Source of the DNA: Amaurobius ferox
Lineage: Eukaryota; Arthropoda; Arachnida; Araneae; Amaurobiidae
Length of the DNA: 64,000 bases
Assembly: GCA_951213105.1 (NCBI GenBank)
Contig: OX578142.1
Location: 6,526,649 to 6,590,648, forward strand
Direction of reading: 5' to 3'
Part shown: piece after piece, positions 33,601 through 45,028 of the stretch
Numbering within the stretch: position 1 is the stretch's first letter
Layout: every line of letters starts with the position of its first letter
Position numbers and translations under genes: made by a program
Notes under the pieces: generated by a model
Database searches by the model: none
What the model was told of the DNA's origin: nothing
What the model saw: only the letters and a program-made list of their open reading frames with translations

Positions 33601-36600
33601 ACATTCTAATTGAAACGAATAATACAATTGTGTGAACTCTTTCATATTACCTGAATAAAATACTCCTTTATCCAAATATAGACACATTGACACTTTGTTA
33701 AATTTGCTTCAATTTTGATTTACCTGCATGCACCATTATCCAAATTGCATAAGTTAACTCAGAATGCGCATGACTACCCCAAATGTTAGTTTGATATTTT
33801 GCAAATTTTTTCACAATATAGTTTTATGTTAAACTTGATTTAAAGTAATAAATGAATAGTTACGGCTCTGTTTTTCTCTCAAATGCTATTATGCTATTTA
33901 TAATTAATAAAAACGCAATAGCTTGCTTAGGGATAAATAACTCGGTTTAAATTTCTTTCATACATTAAAAACGTATTTCAAACAAAAGCGTTCGATTCGA
34001 GTCGAGATTCAGATAATTTCAGACTGGATTAGAGCTCAGATTTTACATTTATCTGTTCAAGATGCATCCATATTCAAGCTGTTGAGTCCGATCAGTTAAA
34101 AGCAGTGTTGATAATAAAGAGGGCCATATCCCCTACACACAACTATGGAAAAATTACCTTAATTTTTCATTGGATCCGTGTTGGAAAATGAAGTTCAGCA
34201 CTATCAACTCTCCTTTCAGTCGTAACACCCATCTTTCCAAGATCCTGGCAACGTATAAAGTATAACACTTTGTATCAAGCACAATTCTACCTCAGGGGCG
34301 GTTTTATACTAGTAGCATCTAAAGTACAAAGAAATTATCTTCAAGTTCATTATGATTAAGACTCGGACTACATTAAATTAGATAACGGCTCCCCCCCCCC
34401 CATCTTTTTCAGTGTATGCTAGAAGTCTGCATAATCTGCAAATTTACAAATATTTTAATAATCGACGTATCTTTGAGAAGAAATTTCCTAAAAGTAGTAT
34501 TTAAACTTCTATGATACGTGTATGAAAGTTGCAATAAATCCAAGTCACATTGATATTATTTTGGAAACATTTATAGTAGAGCGTTTTCCTGAGCGGACAC
34601 GCCACACCTTTCATAAATGTTTTGTTTATATTTTAACTCTTCGTATCCTTATGACAACGAGGAATGGGTGCATTCATTCTGCTAAGATCGTAAGGATATA
34701 ATTTAAGTATAAAAAAATAAGCATCTTCAAAGAAAACAAATATAAAGTTACAATTTTGAATTATTCGTTAAATCTAGCGGTAATTGAAAACTTTGCATAA
34801 TATGGACAGTGTGATTGCTTTATTATGCAAAAGGCAGATATTACTTTATTATCTTGCCTCAAATGAAAACAATAAAATGGAAAAGTAGTTGAGTATTAAT
34901 TATGTAACAGGGCTTCAGTTCAACTTTTTTTTATTTATCCATGGAACAAGTACGATTTCTCCAATTGACAGATTTTATCATAACTACCCTATATTAAAAT
35001 TATTGGGCTCAAGCTTTTAAACTCGTACAGATGAATTTCTGTGTAATATCTAAATTTCAAATTGACAAACTCCATAACTATTAAGTATTTGTGTAAATTT
35101 TATCTTCTGACAAACCTGATTTAGAAAATAGGCATATTTTTATAAACCAACAAGGAAGAGTAAATATACTATTTTTGATTATTTCTGACATATAAACGTT
35201 TCTGAGAACATTGGAAAAAGCAAAAATTTCTCCAGTCTTCTTGCTTATGCAATCTTTGTAAATACTGACCACCCAACTTGTTAGTCTCTTTTCTCGCCCC
35301 AAAAACATAGCCCCAAGGATCCCCCATTTAAACAATCCCCCTATACAAAACATAAAACGATCGAATCGCAACCAGTCATCTGGACGTCTGACGCGGTATT
35401 ATAACAAAGGCTTCGACTAGTGGTGATTTAAGACGAAAGCTTTCCCTCAGGCGGGTCCATTGTCTAATTCCAGGAAAATATAAAGATGTCGCCAAAATTA
35501 CAGTAACCTTTTTTTTCTATGTATGCATGGTCGGCGAGTTCACGAGAGAATACGATACATTTTCAGATTGTAGAACCACTTCGTTATTTTTTAAATTTAA
35601 ATTTAAGAAATGGTTGATATTTTTTATTCAAATAGTCAAATAAATGTACTAAAATGTGAAGACAGCGAGATTATTTTGTAAATTACTAAAATATCCATGT
35701 TTTTATTTGAATATGTTCACCACTGATACTTAATTAAACATCAGAGTGAGGCAGTAATATCAGGCGTGCCTGTTAACACATGAAATGTTTTTATTCGAAA
35801 CATCTTTACCGGTCTTCCATGACCGCTTATAATTCGAGAGATACTCTGCCGTTTTACATACTTTTTTAACTGCATCTTAAATCTTGGACAACGCTGGATA
35901 TTTGATGCTAGTTTCATATTAATTAGATATGACGCATATAACTTCGGTTATGCAGGTCCGGAAAATGCGTTTATTTTATTTTTCATTTAATTTTGTCTGA
36001 AAGCTGTTCATACTAGATGACTATTAAATCAAAAATTGATTGCCTTTCTGGAATGTTTTTCAGAAGATGTTTATGTTTTCAACATTGTACAAGTTCACAC
36101 TTGTATAACAAACAGTTCTTTAAAAATGTCATTAAAATATCAAATTATTATTCATTCATTATAAAAAATTTAGTGTCAAAGTATTATAGATAAATACTTT
36201 TGCTTTGGTTAAAGGGGGAAATTTTTGGTAGTATTTTATCTCTTATCTGATACCCAATTTCATGTCCTGCGGTTTAAAATTATAATAACCTCAGAGTTCC
36301 GATAATAATCATCTCAAAAAATTTGAAGACATTTTTTTTTTCAAAAATTTTTGTTTGAAACCCCCCTTTTTCGTATTTCTAAATTTTCAAATTTTCACGG
36401 AACTTATGCTTTTGCAGATATTTCTTTGTTATGGAACTTAGGGTCACTACTTCTAGTGCACGAAAGAACTAGTTTAAAGTAGCAGTTCTCAAACTTTTTC
36501 AGGCGCAAAATACTTTTCAAACTCGTATCTACAGAATTTTTAAATTTACGGTATTAATATATTAACCACCATACTTTATTTCACAAAATAAATAATAAAC

Positions 36601-36678
36601 TTATTATTTTCACATAAGGCAATAACTAATAAATAAAAAATACAAAAATTGAAAAAAGTTAACATGAAGTTCAACTTA
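30610..36678. other. A/T-rich intergenic DNA with poly-C tracts
   Basis: No gene recognised. Long C runs occur near 31,657, 32,705, 33,160 and 34,390, some beside AATTTTC-like sequence as in the dispersed repeat at 38,190. A minus-strand frame of 96 codons at 35,081-35,371 has no recognised domain. Near 36,481 a CAGTTCTCAAACTTTTTCAGG stretch resembles hAT-type ends, without a partner end. Confidence 0.5.
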
Positions 36679-36728
36679 AATATATTACACACGCATTATA
36701 TACATACACACACAAACATTATACATAT

Positions 36729-36759
<31 letters not shown>

Positions 36760-36762
36760 TTT
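36679..36762 (+). repeat. CA-rich microsatellite
   Basis: Imperfect ACACAC/ACAT repeat, purest at 36,740-36,760. Confidence 0.9.
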
Positions 36763-38591
36763 AAATATACAAGGATTTAGGAAAGGTTCATTTAAAATTG
36801 AACCACAGGAAAAGCAATTTTAAAATATACATCATACATGATAAATTTAATATTAAGATTTTAATTTACTGCCGAAGTTCTAGTAGTGTCTTGTAGAACA
36901 ATTAAAGAAAGTCTAGTATATAGAATGTAAATTACATTTATAAGAAATTTCGAACAAAATGCTAAAATAAATTTTTATTTGAAATTTTCAACCTCAGTTT
37001 TATTTAACTTCAAAAATTCCTGTTGTAATCCCTCTAAATCCCATCGATTCTTTTTTTACAAAACATCTGATTCTATTTTTCTCGAATTTTCCCTAAAAGG
37101 GAATTCAGAGGGTTATTAGAGTAATTATATACAAATAGTCTAGGTTTAAAATATGCAATTTTACGATAGAAATATTTTTTGAAGCTCATATTATATACAA
37201 GAAATTACAGTATATTTTAAAAATCTACTGTCTATTTTTTTACTATACTTAAAATTATTTGTTATAATGATTAACATTTTTTTAATATCTACTTATGAAT
37301 TTAAGAGTGTGTTCATACCACGTTTTTTTTTTCTATATCTGATATATATTTACAATTCAGTTTTGTTCTATCGAATATCAGAAAGGTTATCCTTTGCTTT
37401 TGATTTACTTTTTATTATTTTTTTGTCTGCCAGCAAATCAATATTTATTGGGAATTAAGATACTTTTGTGATTCAATGTATTATTGTTCGCACAGCATAT
37501 TTTCTTTGGATCTTTTGATAAGAAATTCCTATTCAACCAATTTTGATTCAATGTATGCGACTAGAAACTGAGAAATGTTTTTAATTAGGAGATGTTCGAT
37601 ATTCAGAAAGAAGTGTTTCTTACAAGAACCATCACATATATTTTCTGCCATGAGTCAGAACCAAATATTTTCTAGTTCACGAAAATTACTTCAAATGTAG
37701 CGATAAATTCGCCAAGCTGCAAACCCAGCTCACTCTTTTACGGCCATGTTCTTAAAATTACAGAATAAAATGAGGGGGTGTAAAAAAGATGTCCTATCGG
37801 GGATCTTAAAGCCCGCCACACACCGGGAGTATTGTTACCAGACAGCGGAATTTATCAAAGGACGAGCTTTAAGTTTCCCTGTATGTGGTGGTGAACGCTG
37901 GGAAACATTTTCCGTCGTTTTGCTTGATATTTGGATGGTCTGCGGGGGGCCTTGCGGTTGAAGGGTTGTATGTTTAATGACCGTTTGGCATAGACTTATT
38001 TTTCTTTGGCGTATTTTCTTCTTTCAGAATCCTTTGGCGTCTTTTTTCGTAGGGGTTAAAAAAATACTCATTTAGTTAAAATATTTTTGCTTCGGTAAAC
38101 AGCAGCGAAAATATGTAAAGTTCTTAAATAATTCTAGTAGAGTGAAACTTTGCACACTTGTGGTATCGTGGACATAACCGAATTGAACTCCTCCTCCCCC
38201 CCCCAATTTCCGAATGAAATTTTGAAAAAATATTACTTATAATTTTATTAGCTATTGATTAAGATGAAAAATAAATTGAAAAGGAATGCATATCATTTCA
38301 ATCCGACCTTATTTAATTTCTATACAGTTATTTTGGGCATTATTTTTTACTCAACTTTTTCGAAAAATCATACATTAACCATCGAATTTTGAAAATATAC
38401 TTTTTCAAGGCGCTCCTTAAAAACTGCATTTTTACACGGAAAAGGAAGGGAGGGGTTATTAGGTGTTTCACTCTCTCTCATTATGGAAAAATTACATTAG
38501 TTATCCAAAGAAGTCCATATTGTAAAACAAACCCTTTTTACCAGATGATAGGTGTGTGTGTGTCCGTGAGTCTGTGGAGACGATATCTCAC

Positions 38592-40612
38592 CAGTAGCGG
38601 CTCGTGAGTTGGGGTTGTGGTAGGGCTGCAAATAAATTGTATCTTAAACTAAACTAGATTTTTAACACAGCAATATAAAAAAAATCTGATGTGGGCAGCA
38701 CATGACTTTCCTTATATAATGTAATAAATTTACTACTTTTACAGTAAAAAAAGATATATTATTTTTATAGTAGATATTTATATTCTTTCCAAGATATTGA
38801 ATTTTCGTCAATGAATCGTCATTTTCATTGATTCATTCATTTATATCCATTTGGCGAGTTTTTCATTAATGTAGCAACATTTAAGAAAGTCGCCAAGTTG
38901 GCGCATTCCACCAAATTCGTCGCCAAAATTTCGCCAAGCGTTATGGACGGAGAAATAAGTTATTCTTACAGCAGATAAATGACTATTGGCATTCAAATAC
39001 AAAAGTATAACTCAAAGTATCTTTTTTCATGAATGGAACGAGCTAGATCCATAAGAATGATGTCATCCAATTTATCGCATGGTATTACATATGAAAAGTG
39101 AACATGTTTCTTAATAGGAAATATTTTTTTTTATTTTATATGACTTTTTGAAATTTTTTTTGAAAAATGTGCAATATCTCGAGAACGGTTTATGTTAGCG
39201 TTCTAAAATTTATGTCAATCGTTTTCTAATGAAAAATTACATAAGAAATTTCTATTTGCGTAATTTTATTAGCGGTTTTGAGTTTTTGGCAATTTTTTCA
39301 AAATTTCATTCGATTCGTGATCAGGGATGCTTGAAACGTGCTCTCCCGTCGAAAACTCGAATTCGAATTTTCGTCCCCGTCACAATACTTTCTTTATACA
39401 TAATTGTATATAAGGAAAGTAATAATTTACGTAACAGCATACAGATAAATATTTTATTTATTTATATATAAGTGACATTTCGACGAACGAACTCATCAAT
39501 AACTTTTTCATTGAAATTTTTAATTTTGTCCATTAAGCTCTTCCCTGCACTGAGCATAGACGATCTTCAGACATGGTGTTTCTTAAAATGGTCTCTATTC
39601 TCTTCAGCGTAGAGAAACATCATTCTGGTTCCGATGATGTCATTGGTGTTGTCAGGACAATTTTCAGCAAACGGCTCACTTCACCAAGTAAATTCTGAAG
39701 TTCGCTGCTTACAATCAATTTGTGAAGATTTAAATTTGCAGAACTTAAAAATTATTTTCGCTCATAAAGAACAGAATCTCTGTTCTCAATTTCTCTTTTT
39801 TCAGCATAGGATATGGTAATACTCTTTCATCTAATTCCTTTGAAGGAAATTCTTTGCAAAAATGAGAAAATTATCCGGACGCCAACAATTTTGCTAACAA
39901 AAACTGTATTTCTCTTTTCACAACCACATAATTTCACAACCATATTTAGCATGAATTTCCCGTTTAAATTTTTTTTTGGTATGAACTCTTACTGCTTAAT
40001 GATGTCTGAATGACTTGAAATTCAGCAGAGAGCGACCATTACTTTTAAAGCAATTTTTTTCGGTCAAAGATAATCCTGAAAAATGACGTTTCTGCAAAGA
40101 CCACACACTCATCGTTTAATTATTTTCCAAACACACAGACATTAATTAAACAGTCATTTATTCCAAAAGAAACAAATACGCGATATAAACGAACAGTTTC
40201 TGACTCAAAAATAAGAACTCGAACACTTTCCATTCAAGTAAGGCTCTACTAGATGGATCTGCATCGTCTGCAGCACGCTGCGATGATTACGAAAGGCAAC
40301 TTCTTCTCCCTACGTATCACTCTGAGCATGCGCACTAAACATTTTAGAGGAGAAATTGAGCTGCGAGATTTGCAGCTCCAAAGATACTTTTCCCACACGC
40401 TTTGAGAACATTCATACGAAAATTAATCTTCCCACTTACTTTGCGGCCGCAAAAATTTGTTTAAAACTTTGATCTGCATTCATTCAGTGCCAAGTGTAAA
40501 CTCTATACTGTAAAATTATACAAATGCGATGAATAAATAAAAAAATATATTTTTTTAAATAAATTACAGGGAGTGCTGCAGCTCTGCAGCACTTATTGAC
40601 GAGCCGCTACTG
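38592..40612 (-). mobile_element. hAT-superfamily DNA transposon, degenerate
   Basis: 2,021 bp with 14-bp perfect terminal inverted repeats CAGTAGCGGCTCGT, flanked by a perfect 8-bp duplication TATCTCAC (38,584-38,591 and 40,613-40,620). Both features are diagnostic of hAT elements, and the minus-strand transposase remnant agrees. It inserted into dispersed repeat X, whose sequence resumes exactly after the duplication. The interior also holds CGCCAAGTTGG-type short repeats (38,890-38,940). It is long enough for a partial transposase, but no intact frame remains. Confidence 0.93.
39470..39760 (-). pseudogene. hAT transposase C-terminal remnant
   Basis: On the minus strand, in pieces: LLKIVLTTPMTSSEPE (about 39,615-39,665), a stop, then CFSTLKRIETILRNTMSED (about 39,555-39,612), then after a shift MDKIKNFNEKVIDEFVRRN (about 39,485-39,540). 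The second piece is the conserved hAT dimerisation-domain signature near the C-terminus of these transposases. The stop and frameshifts show it is dead. Upstream BED-finger and catalytic regions are not recognisable by eye. Confidence 0.85.
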
Positions 40613-40997
40613 TATCTCACAAACGAATGGTGCGATTTCAACGAAATTTGATACAAAAACTACAATCAGTGTAAGTCTCTTGATTGACTATAAGTCTCTT
40701 GATTTTAAAAACGTAATCAAATGTTCGGAAGTCTCCCCCCCCCCCCAATTTTCGAATGAAAAAAATTATCAAAAAACCGGAACCTTCAATTGTATTTATT
40801 AGATGAATAATCATTTCTTATGTCATTTTTAATTAGAAAACGATTGACACAAACTTTAAAACGATAGCACAAACCTGTCTTGAATTACTGTGCTTTTTCT
40901 TAAATAAATGTATTAAAAAATCACATAAAATTAAAAAAGCATTAAATATTACGAAATACGTTCACTTTCATATGTAATATCATGCGATAAATTTGAA

Positions 40998-41001
<4 letters not shown>

Positions 41002-41032
<31 letters not shown>
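41002..41032. repeat. TA microsatellite
   Basis: About 15 TA units without interruption. Confidence 0.95.
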
Positions 41033-41035
<3 letters not shown>

Positions 41036-41039
41036 TCCC

Positions 41040-41225
41040 AAAAAGGACAAGTAGCAATGTACTCGTACAGATTCTAGATGTGTGACAGAAGTACCGGCCG
41101 GGGGGAGTTGCGACCCCCAGCACTCCGGTTAAAGCTTTTTCCGCCATGGCAAACGCTCCCGGTAACCGATACTCCCTACACGATTTCCTTCTTGACCCTT
41201 TATAAATCCGTAAAAATACATACAT
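41040..41225 (-). other. G/C-rich island, possible old repeat or coding fragment
   Basis: Stands out from the A/T-rich surroundings by its G/C content (GTACCGGCCGGGGGGAGTTG, CTCCCGGTAACC). On the minus strand an open frame reads through it (SRRKSCREYRLPGAFAMAEK and on). I do not recognise a family. It could be an exon-like fragment or part of a dispersed element. Copy number would decide. Confidence 0.35.
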
Positions 41226-42240
41226 ATACAATTTCAATAACATGTAAAATCTAAAAGTTTACTTTTCTACGCTAAAACTATCCATGAAGCATTCTGTAAA
41301 AATATAACAAATAATTTAAAATACAAAATTCTTAAGACTAATGAAATCCCAGTCTGAGAGGATATTTTTTAAAAATTGGATATAAGACCCATAAACCGCA
41401 TTATTTCCATATAAAAACCTGTGTGTAAAATTACCTCACAATTAGTCATTTATTCCTTTTAAACCCTTTCTATTCAAAACTAATGTTTGAAATACTAGTC
41501 AGAGTGTCTGTATTTTTAAATATGGACTCAAGACCTATTGGCAACTCCATCGCCATATATATACTAATGTTTGAAATCATTTCACTTATGGTCTGAATAA
41601 GCGTGAGAAACAAATATTTATGGCATACATTTTGCAAATAAATGACAGTCACATATGAGTGCGATCGAAACTCACCACAAAAAGCAACAACCAAAGTTAT
41701 TATTTATCACTCTTTGGCAATAACCCGCCAAATCAGCACACTTTCTCGGACCTTTCCAGATTGATGACTTCGGGAGTCCATTGTAGTTCCCGTATCGTCT
41801 GGAAATCCTTTATTCTCCAATGTATTGGAGGCTTTAATGTTTTCGACTGTGAGAATAAGGGATACTCCGGAATTCCCCCGTGAGAAAACGAGCTATTGTT
41901 GTAAGAGAACGGGATTTCTGCAAGAATTTACAGAAGTTTCTAAATATCGGGTGGCCATACACCAGGAGTATTGTTACCAGACAGCGGGATTTATCAAAGG
42001 ACGAGGGTTAAGTTTCCCTGTGGGTGGGAGTGAGCTCAAGGGAAACTTTTTCCTTGATATTTGGACGGTCTGCGGGGGGTCTTGCGGTTGAAGGGTTGTT
42101 TGTTTAATGACCGTTTGGCGTCTTTTCTTCTTTCAGAATCTTTTGGCGTCTTTTTTCGTCGGGGTTAAAAAAATACTCATTTAGCTAAAAATAATTCCAC
42201 TTCTGTATTTAGTTGCGAAAATAGGTAAAGCAAGTATTAA

Positions 42241-43005
42241 GGGGACGGTGGACGTTGAAATTTTTTTTATTTATTTATTGACTTAGAAACATGAAAATTT
42301 GTATAAATATTCTTCTTAACATTACTATATAAAATATCATTCAATTTTTTTTCATTTTTGTTATAATTTTGTATTTTTTTTTTAATTTAATTTTTTTAAA
42401 GAAAATTTGAAAATGCTCCTTGCATGCCATTTGTTCACATTTTTGATTAATTTTCCATTATGATCACTCAAAAACACATTATGAGTACATTTGGGTATTC
42501 ATTTTTTAATCCCTTAGAAAGTTAATTTTTTAAAAATATTTTTCTGCATTAAAACTTAATTTTCATCATTTAATTGGGTTAATATTCACTTTTAATTATC
42601 TTAATAAAGTTCAATTATAAAATGCATACCCAGTTTCATTAAAAAGTATGAAATGTGTCTTCTTATCAAATTTCATGTTTCTCAAACAAAAATTTTAAAA
42701 TTTTTGTTAGAGCATTTTAAAAATGTAAAACCTTTGAAAATTCCTTTTCGAAAAAAATGCATTTAATCTTTTGCTTACGGGTGGGACAGCGTCCATTCCA
42801 AACGAAGAACCTCCCAAAAAGACAGGTATTTGACTCGAACTGTTTGGGATAGGGTATGTCAATTACCTGTCTTTTTGGGAGGTTCTCCGTTTGGGATGGA
42901 CGCTGTCCCACCCGTAAGCAAAAGGTTAAATGTGTAAAACAATGTTATATATTAAAAAAAAATTTTTTTAGTCGATTTTTGCTCATTTCAACGTCCACCG
43001 TCCCC
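42241..43005. mobile_element. TTAA-flanked (piggyBac-type) non-autonomous element
   Basis: 765 bp bounded by inverted repeats GGGGACGGTGGACGTTGAAA and flanked by TTAA on both sides (42,237-42,240 and 43,006-43,009). A TTAA duplication is the hallmark of the piggyBac superfamily. The empty site is preserved in copy 1 of repeat X near 38,123-38,140. The interior is A/T-rich with no transposase frame, so movement would depend on an enzyme coded elsewhere. It contains a smaller TTAA-flanked inverted-repeat element. Confidence 0.88.
42767..42925. mobile_element. Nested 159-bp TTAA-flanked MITE
   Basis: Near-perfect palindrome with arms of about 65 bp (TTGCTTACGGGTGGGACAGC outward; CCTCCCAAAAAGACAGGTA inward) and a loop of about 32 bp. 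TTAA lies at both edges (42,763-42,766 and 42,926-42,929). It sits inside the larger TTAA element, so it is either a later insertion or an internal palindrome of that family. Confidence 0.75.
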
Positions 43006-43572
43006 TTAAGTAACTTTTGTAAAGTGAAACTTTGCCCACTTATAGTATCGACCACTGGACATAACCGAACTGAGTAAATTTTTTATTAGGACGACGATTT
43101 TCGACGCTACGCGTGTGTGTCAGTGAGCGTGTGTGTTCGTGAGAAGATGTCTCACGAACGAATGGTGCCATTTGAACGAAATTTAATATGAAAATGAAAA
43201 TTACAATCAGAGAATGCTAAAAGCCTTTTGATTTTAAACGCAATTGAGTGTTTGGAAGCCCCACCCCCTCCAATTTTCGAATGAAATTAAAAAAAAAATA
43301 CTTATAATTTTATAGGCTTTTGATTAAGATAAAAAATAAATTAAAAAGGATCGCATATCATTTCAATCCGATCTTATTTACTTTTTATACAGTTATTTTG
43401 GGACATTATTGTTTACTTATCTTTTTCGTAAAATCATACCTTAACTATCGAATTTTGAAAGTACACTTTTCATGGCACTCCTTAAAAATTGCATTTTTAC
43501 ATCGCAAAAGAAGGGAGAGCTATATATAGCACCTAACAACCTCTCCCTTCCTTAACAACCTTAACAATTAGG

Positions 43573-43652
43573 TAAAGTTACATTGGATACCTAATGTAAC
43601 TTTAGTGGAAAAGTTACATTAGGTATCCAAAGGGTATTACATTAGGTATCCA
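43573..43652. repeat. Short palindrome and TTACATTAGGTATCCA repeats
   Basis: TAAAGTTACATT (43,573-43,584) and its exact complement AATGTAACTTTA (43,593-43,604) around an 8-base loop, followed by two more TTACATTAGGTATCCA copies. Related sequence follows repeat X copy 1 near 38,490 (TTACATTAGTTATCCA), so this is probably the 3' end of that family. Confidence 0.7.
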
Positions 43653-45028
43653 TACCGTCAAAAGAAATTCACCACTGTAACCCTTCATTCGGTCACATAC
43701 TCCTTTCACCAGATCCTGCCTACGTTTATAAATTGAACATATATTAAGAATGGGCAAGAGGATTACAGATCGCTTATTAGTGAACAATTATATTACTGCT
43801 CTATCTGGTCAATATTGGAAAACGAAATCAGTCACTGTAAACCCCCAATCGATTGATTGTTCTCAATCCCTCTTTTTCCGTGATTACGTTCAGACATTCT
43901 GCGTAAGAATGTGAAATTACATACGTCTATGTAAAATTGATCAAAATTGTTTAGTGAGATGGCAAAATCTAATTTTCAAAAATCGCGAACACAGAAAATA
44001 GCTTTTGAATTACAAGTCTGAAAAAATATATGTATTTTAAAATAAATTTTAGGTTTGCATTAAGTTTGCTTATTAATTAATCCTTACTTAATTCTATGTT
44101 ATTTTTTATATTTATTTTATATTTTTTTTATATTTTTTAATATATATTTCCATAAAAAAAATTAGAGGATCACATTAAAAGTGCCACATAGCTAGTAAGA
44201 ATTTTACAAATTATATATTATTGAGAACATAATTTGTGTCATGATTTACCGCAACTATCTTAAATACGTATGAATAAATGAGAGGATCCTAAATGACTTC
44301 ATGACTCGTGTTGGCCATATTTTCTAAATTACCCCAGATAACATTTAAGAATTTTGCAGAAATATACATCCCTTAGTAGTTCTGTATGTTGTTTTTGTAT
44401 GTTCATTTCAATCTGAAATCTGAAGGAGGAGAATGTAGGATCATTATAAGAGCTTTCATTATAAGAAAAATGAATTTCTTCCCTGTTGCTTAGTAGATAT
44501 AGCCTCGATTGGCTAGTTAGAAGATGCTTGGTTTTGAATCCCGGTTGAGTACAGCTATTATTATTATTACACTCGATTATTACACATTTATAATATACTG
44601 ACACCTTGTTATAACACATTCTTAATTTAGACTTCCTTAAAATATTTTTTATTTTTCTCTGATTCAAATTCAATTTGTAGCGAATATCTTCTCTTCAAAA
44701 GTTTTATCTTCTATCAAATACGATTAGAAACGGCAAGAGCAATTTTACCAATAAACACCATTTTTTAAACAGACAAATGAAATGAAAGTCATATCAAGAC
44801 CCATTTATCAGTTGGTTTGATTTCACGAAAGTCATTCATTACATCAAGACATTTGGCAAAATACATCTTTCATTGCAGACGATAAACAAGCCAATTTGCT
44901 AAACCCAATTTCAGACACTCTCTCCGATCCAGGAAGACAAGTGGTTTTCGGGGACCTCCCGTAGTTTTGCTCCCAGACCGACCCCCGCTGTCTCCAAATA
45001 AAATTCCAGGTGTATTCCCAGCTTAAGA
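43653..45028. other. Intergenic DNA, no gene seen
   Basis: A short stretch near 44,506-44,566 has degenerate A- and B-box-like sequence (TGGCTAGTTAGAAG, GGTTTTGAATCCC) and could be a tRNA-derived fragment, but the spacing is too short for a tRNA. The frame at 44,329-44,673 has no recognised domain. The region ends exactly at the start of polymerase fragment F. Confidence 0.5.

Larger units (their letters stand above)
37780..40760 (+). repeat. Dispersed repeat X, copy 1 (split by a hAT element)
   Basis: Shared with copy 2 at 41,940-43,530. It starts near GGGAGTATTGTTACCAGACAG (37,826), continues through CTTTGGCGTCTTTTTTCG (38,030) and GTGAAACTTTGC (38,141), then a C run and AATTTCCGAATGAAATTTTG (38,205) and ACTCCTTAAAAA-like sequence (38,412). 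It is followed by a second partial module (GTGTGTGTGTCCGTGAGTC, 38,552) that is interrupted at 38,591 and resumes at 40,621 with AAACGAATGGTGCGATTTCA. Frames over 37,746-37,961 match the frame over 41,825-42,091 (REYCYQTAEFIKGRALSFPV), so part may once have coded, but I cannot name a protein. Confidence 0.78.
41940..43530 (+). repeat. Dispersed repeat X, copy 2 (split by a TTAA element)
   Basis: Matches copy 1 block by block: AGGAGTATTGTTACCAGACAG (41,961), GGCGTCTTTTTTCGTCGGGG (42,145), GTGAAACTTTGCCCACTT (43,022), GTGTGTCAGTGAGCGTGTG (43,112), AACGAATGGTGCCATTT (43,156), AATTTTCGAATGAAATT (43,273) and GGCACTCCTTAAAAATTGC (43,474). It keeps about 180 bp (43,080-43,260) missing from the first module of copy 1. 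Interrupted at 42,241-43,005. Confidence 0.8.

Noticed and set aside
36479..36510. hAT element end (CAGTTCTCAAACTTTTTCAGG)
   Set aside because: No matching inverted end or 8-bp duplication found nearby.
44506..44566. tRNA gene on the plus strand
   Set aside because: Only degenerate box-like segments with too little space between them; no cloverleaf.
19555..45028. The 25.5-kb block as a single giant transposon
   Set aside because: No terminal repeats at its edges and no genes for movement; only a TA could be shared, which is not evidence.
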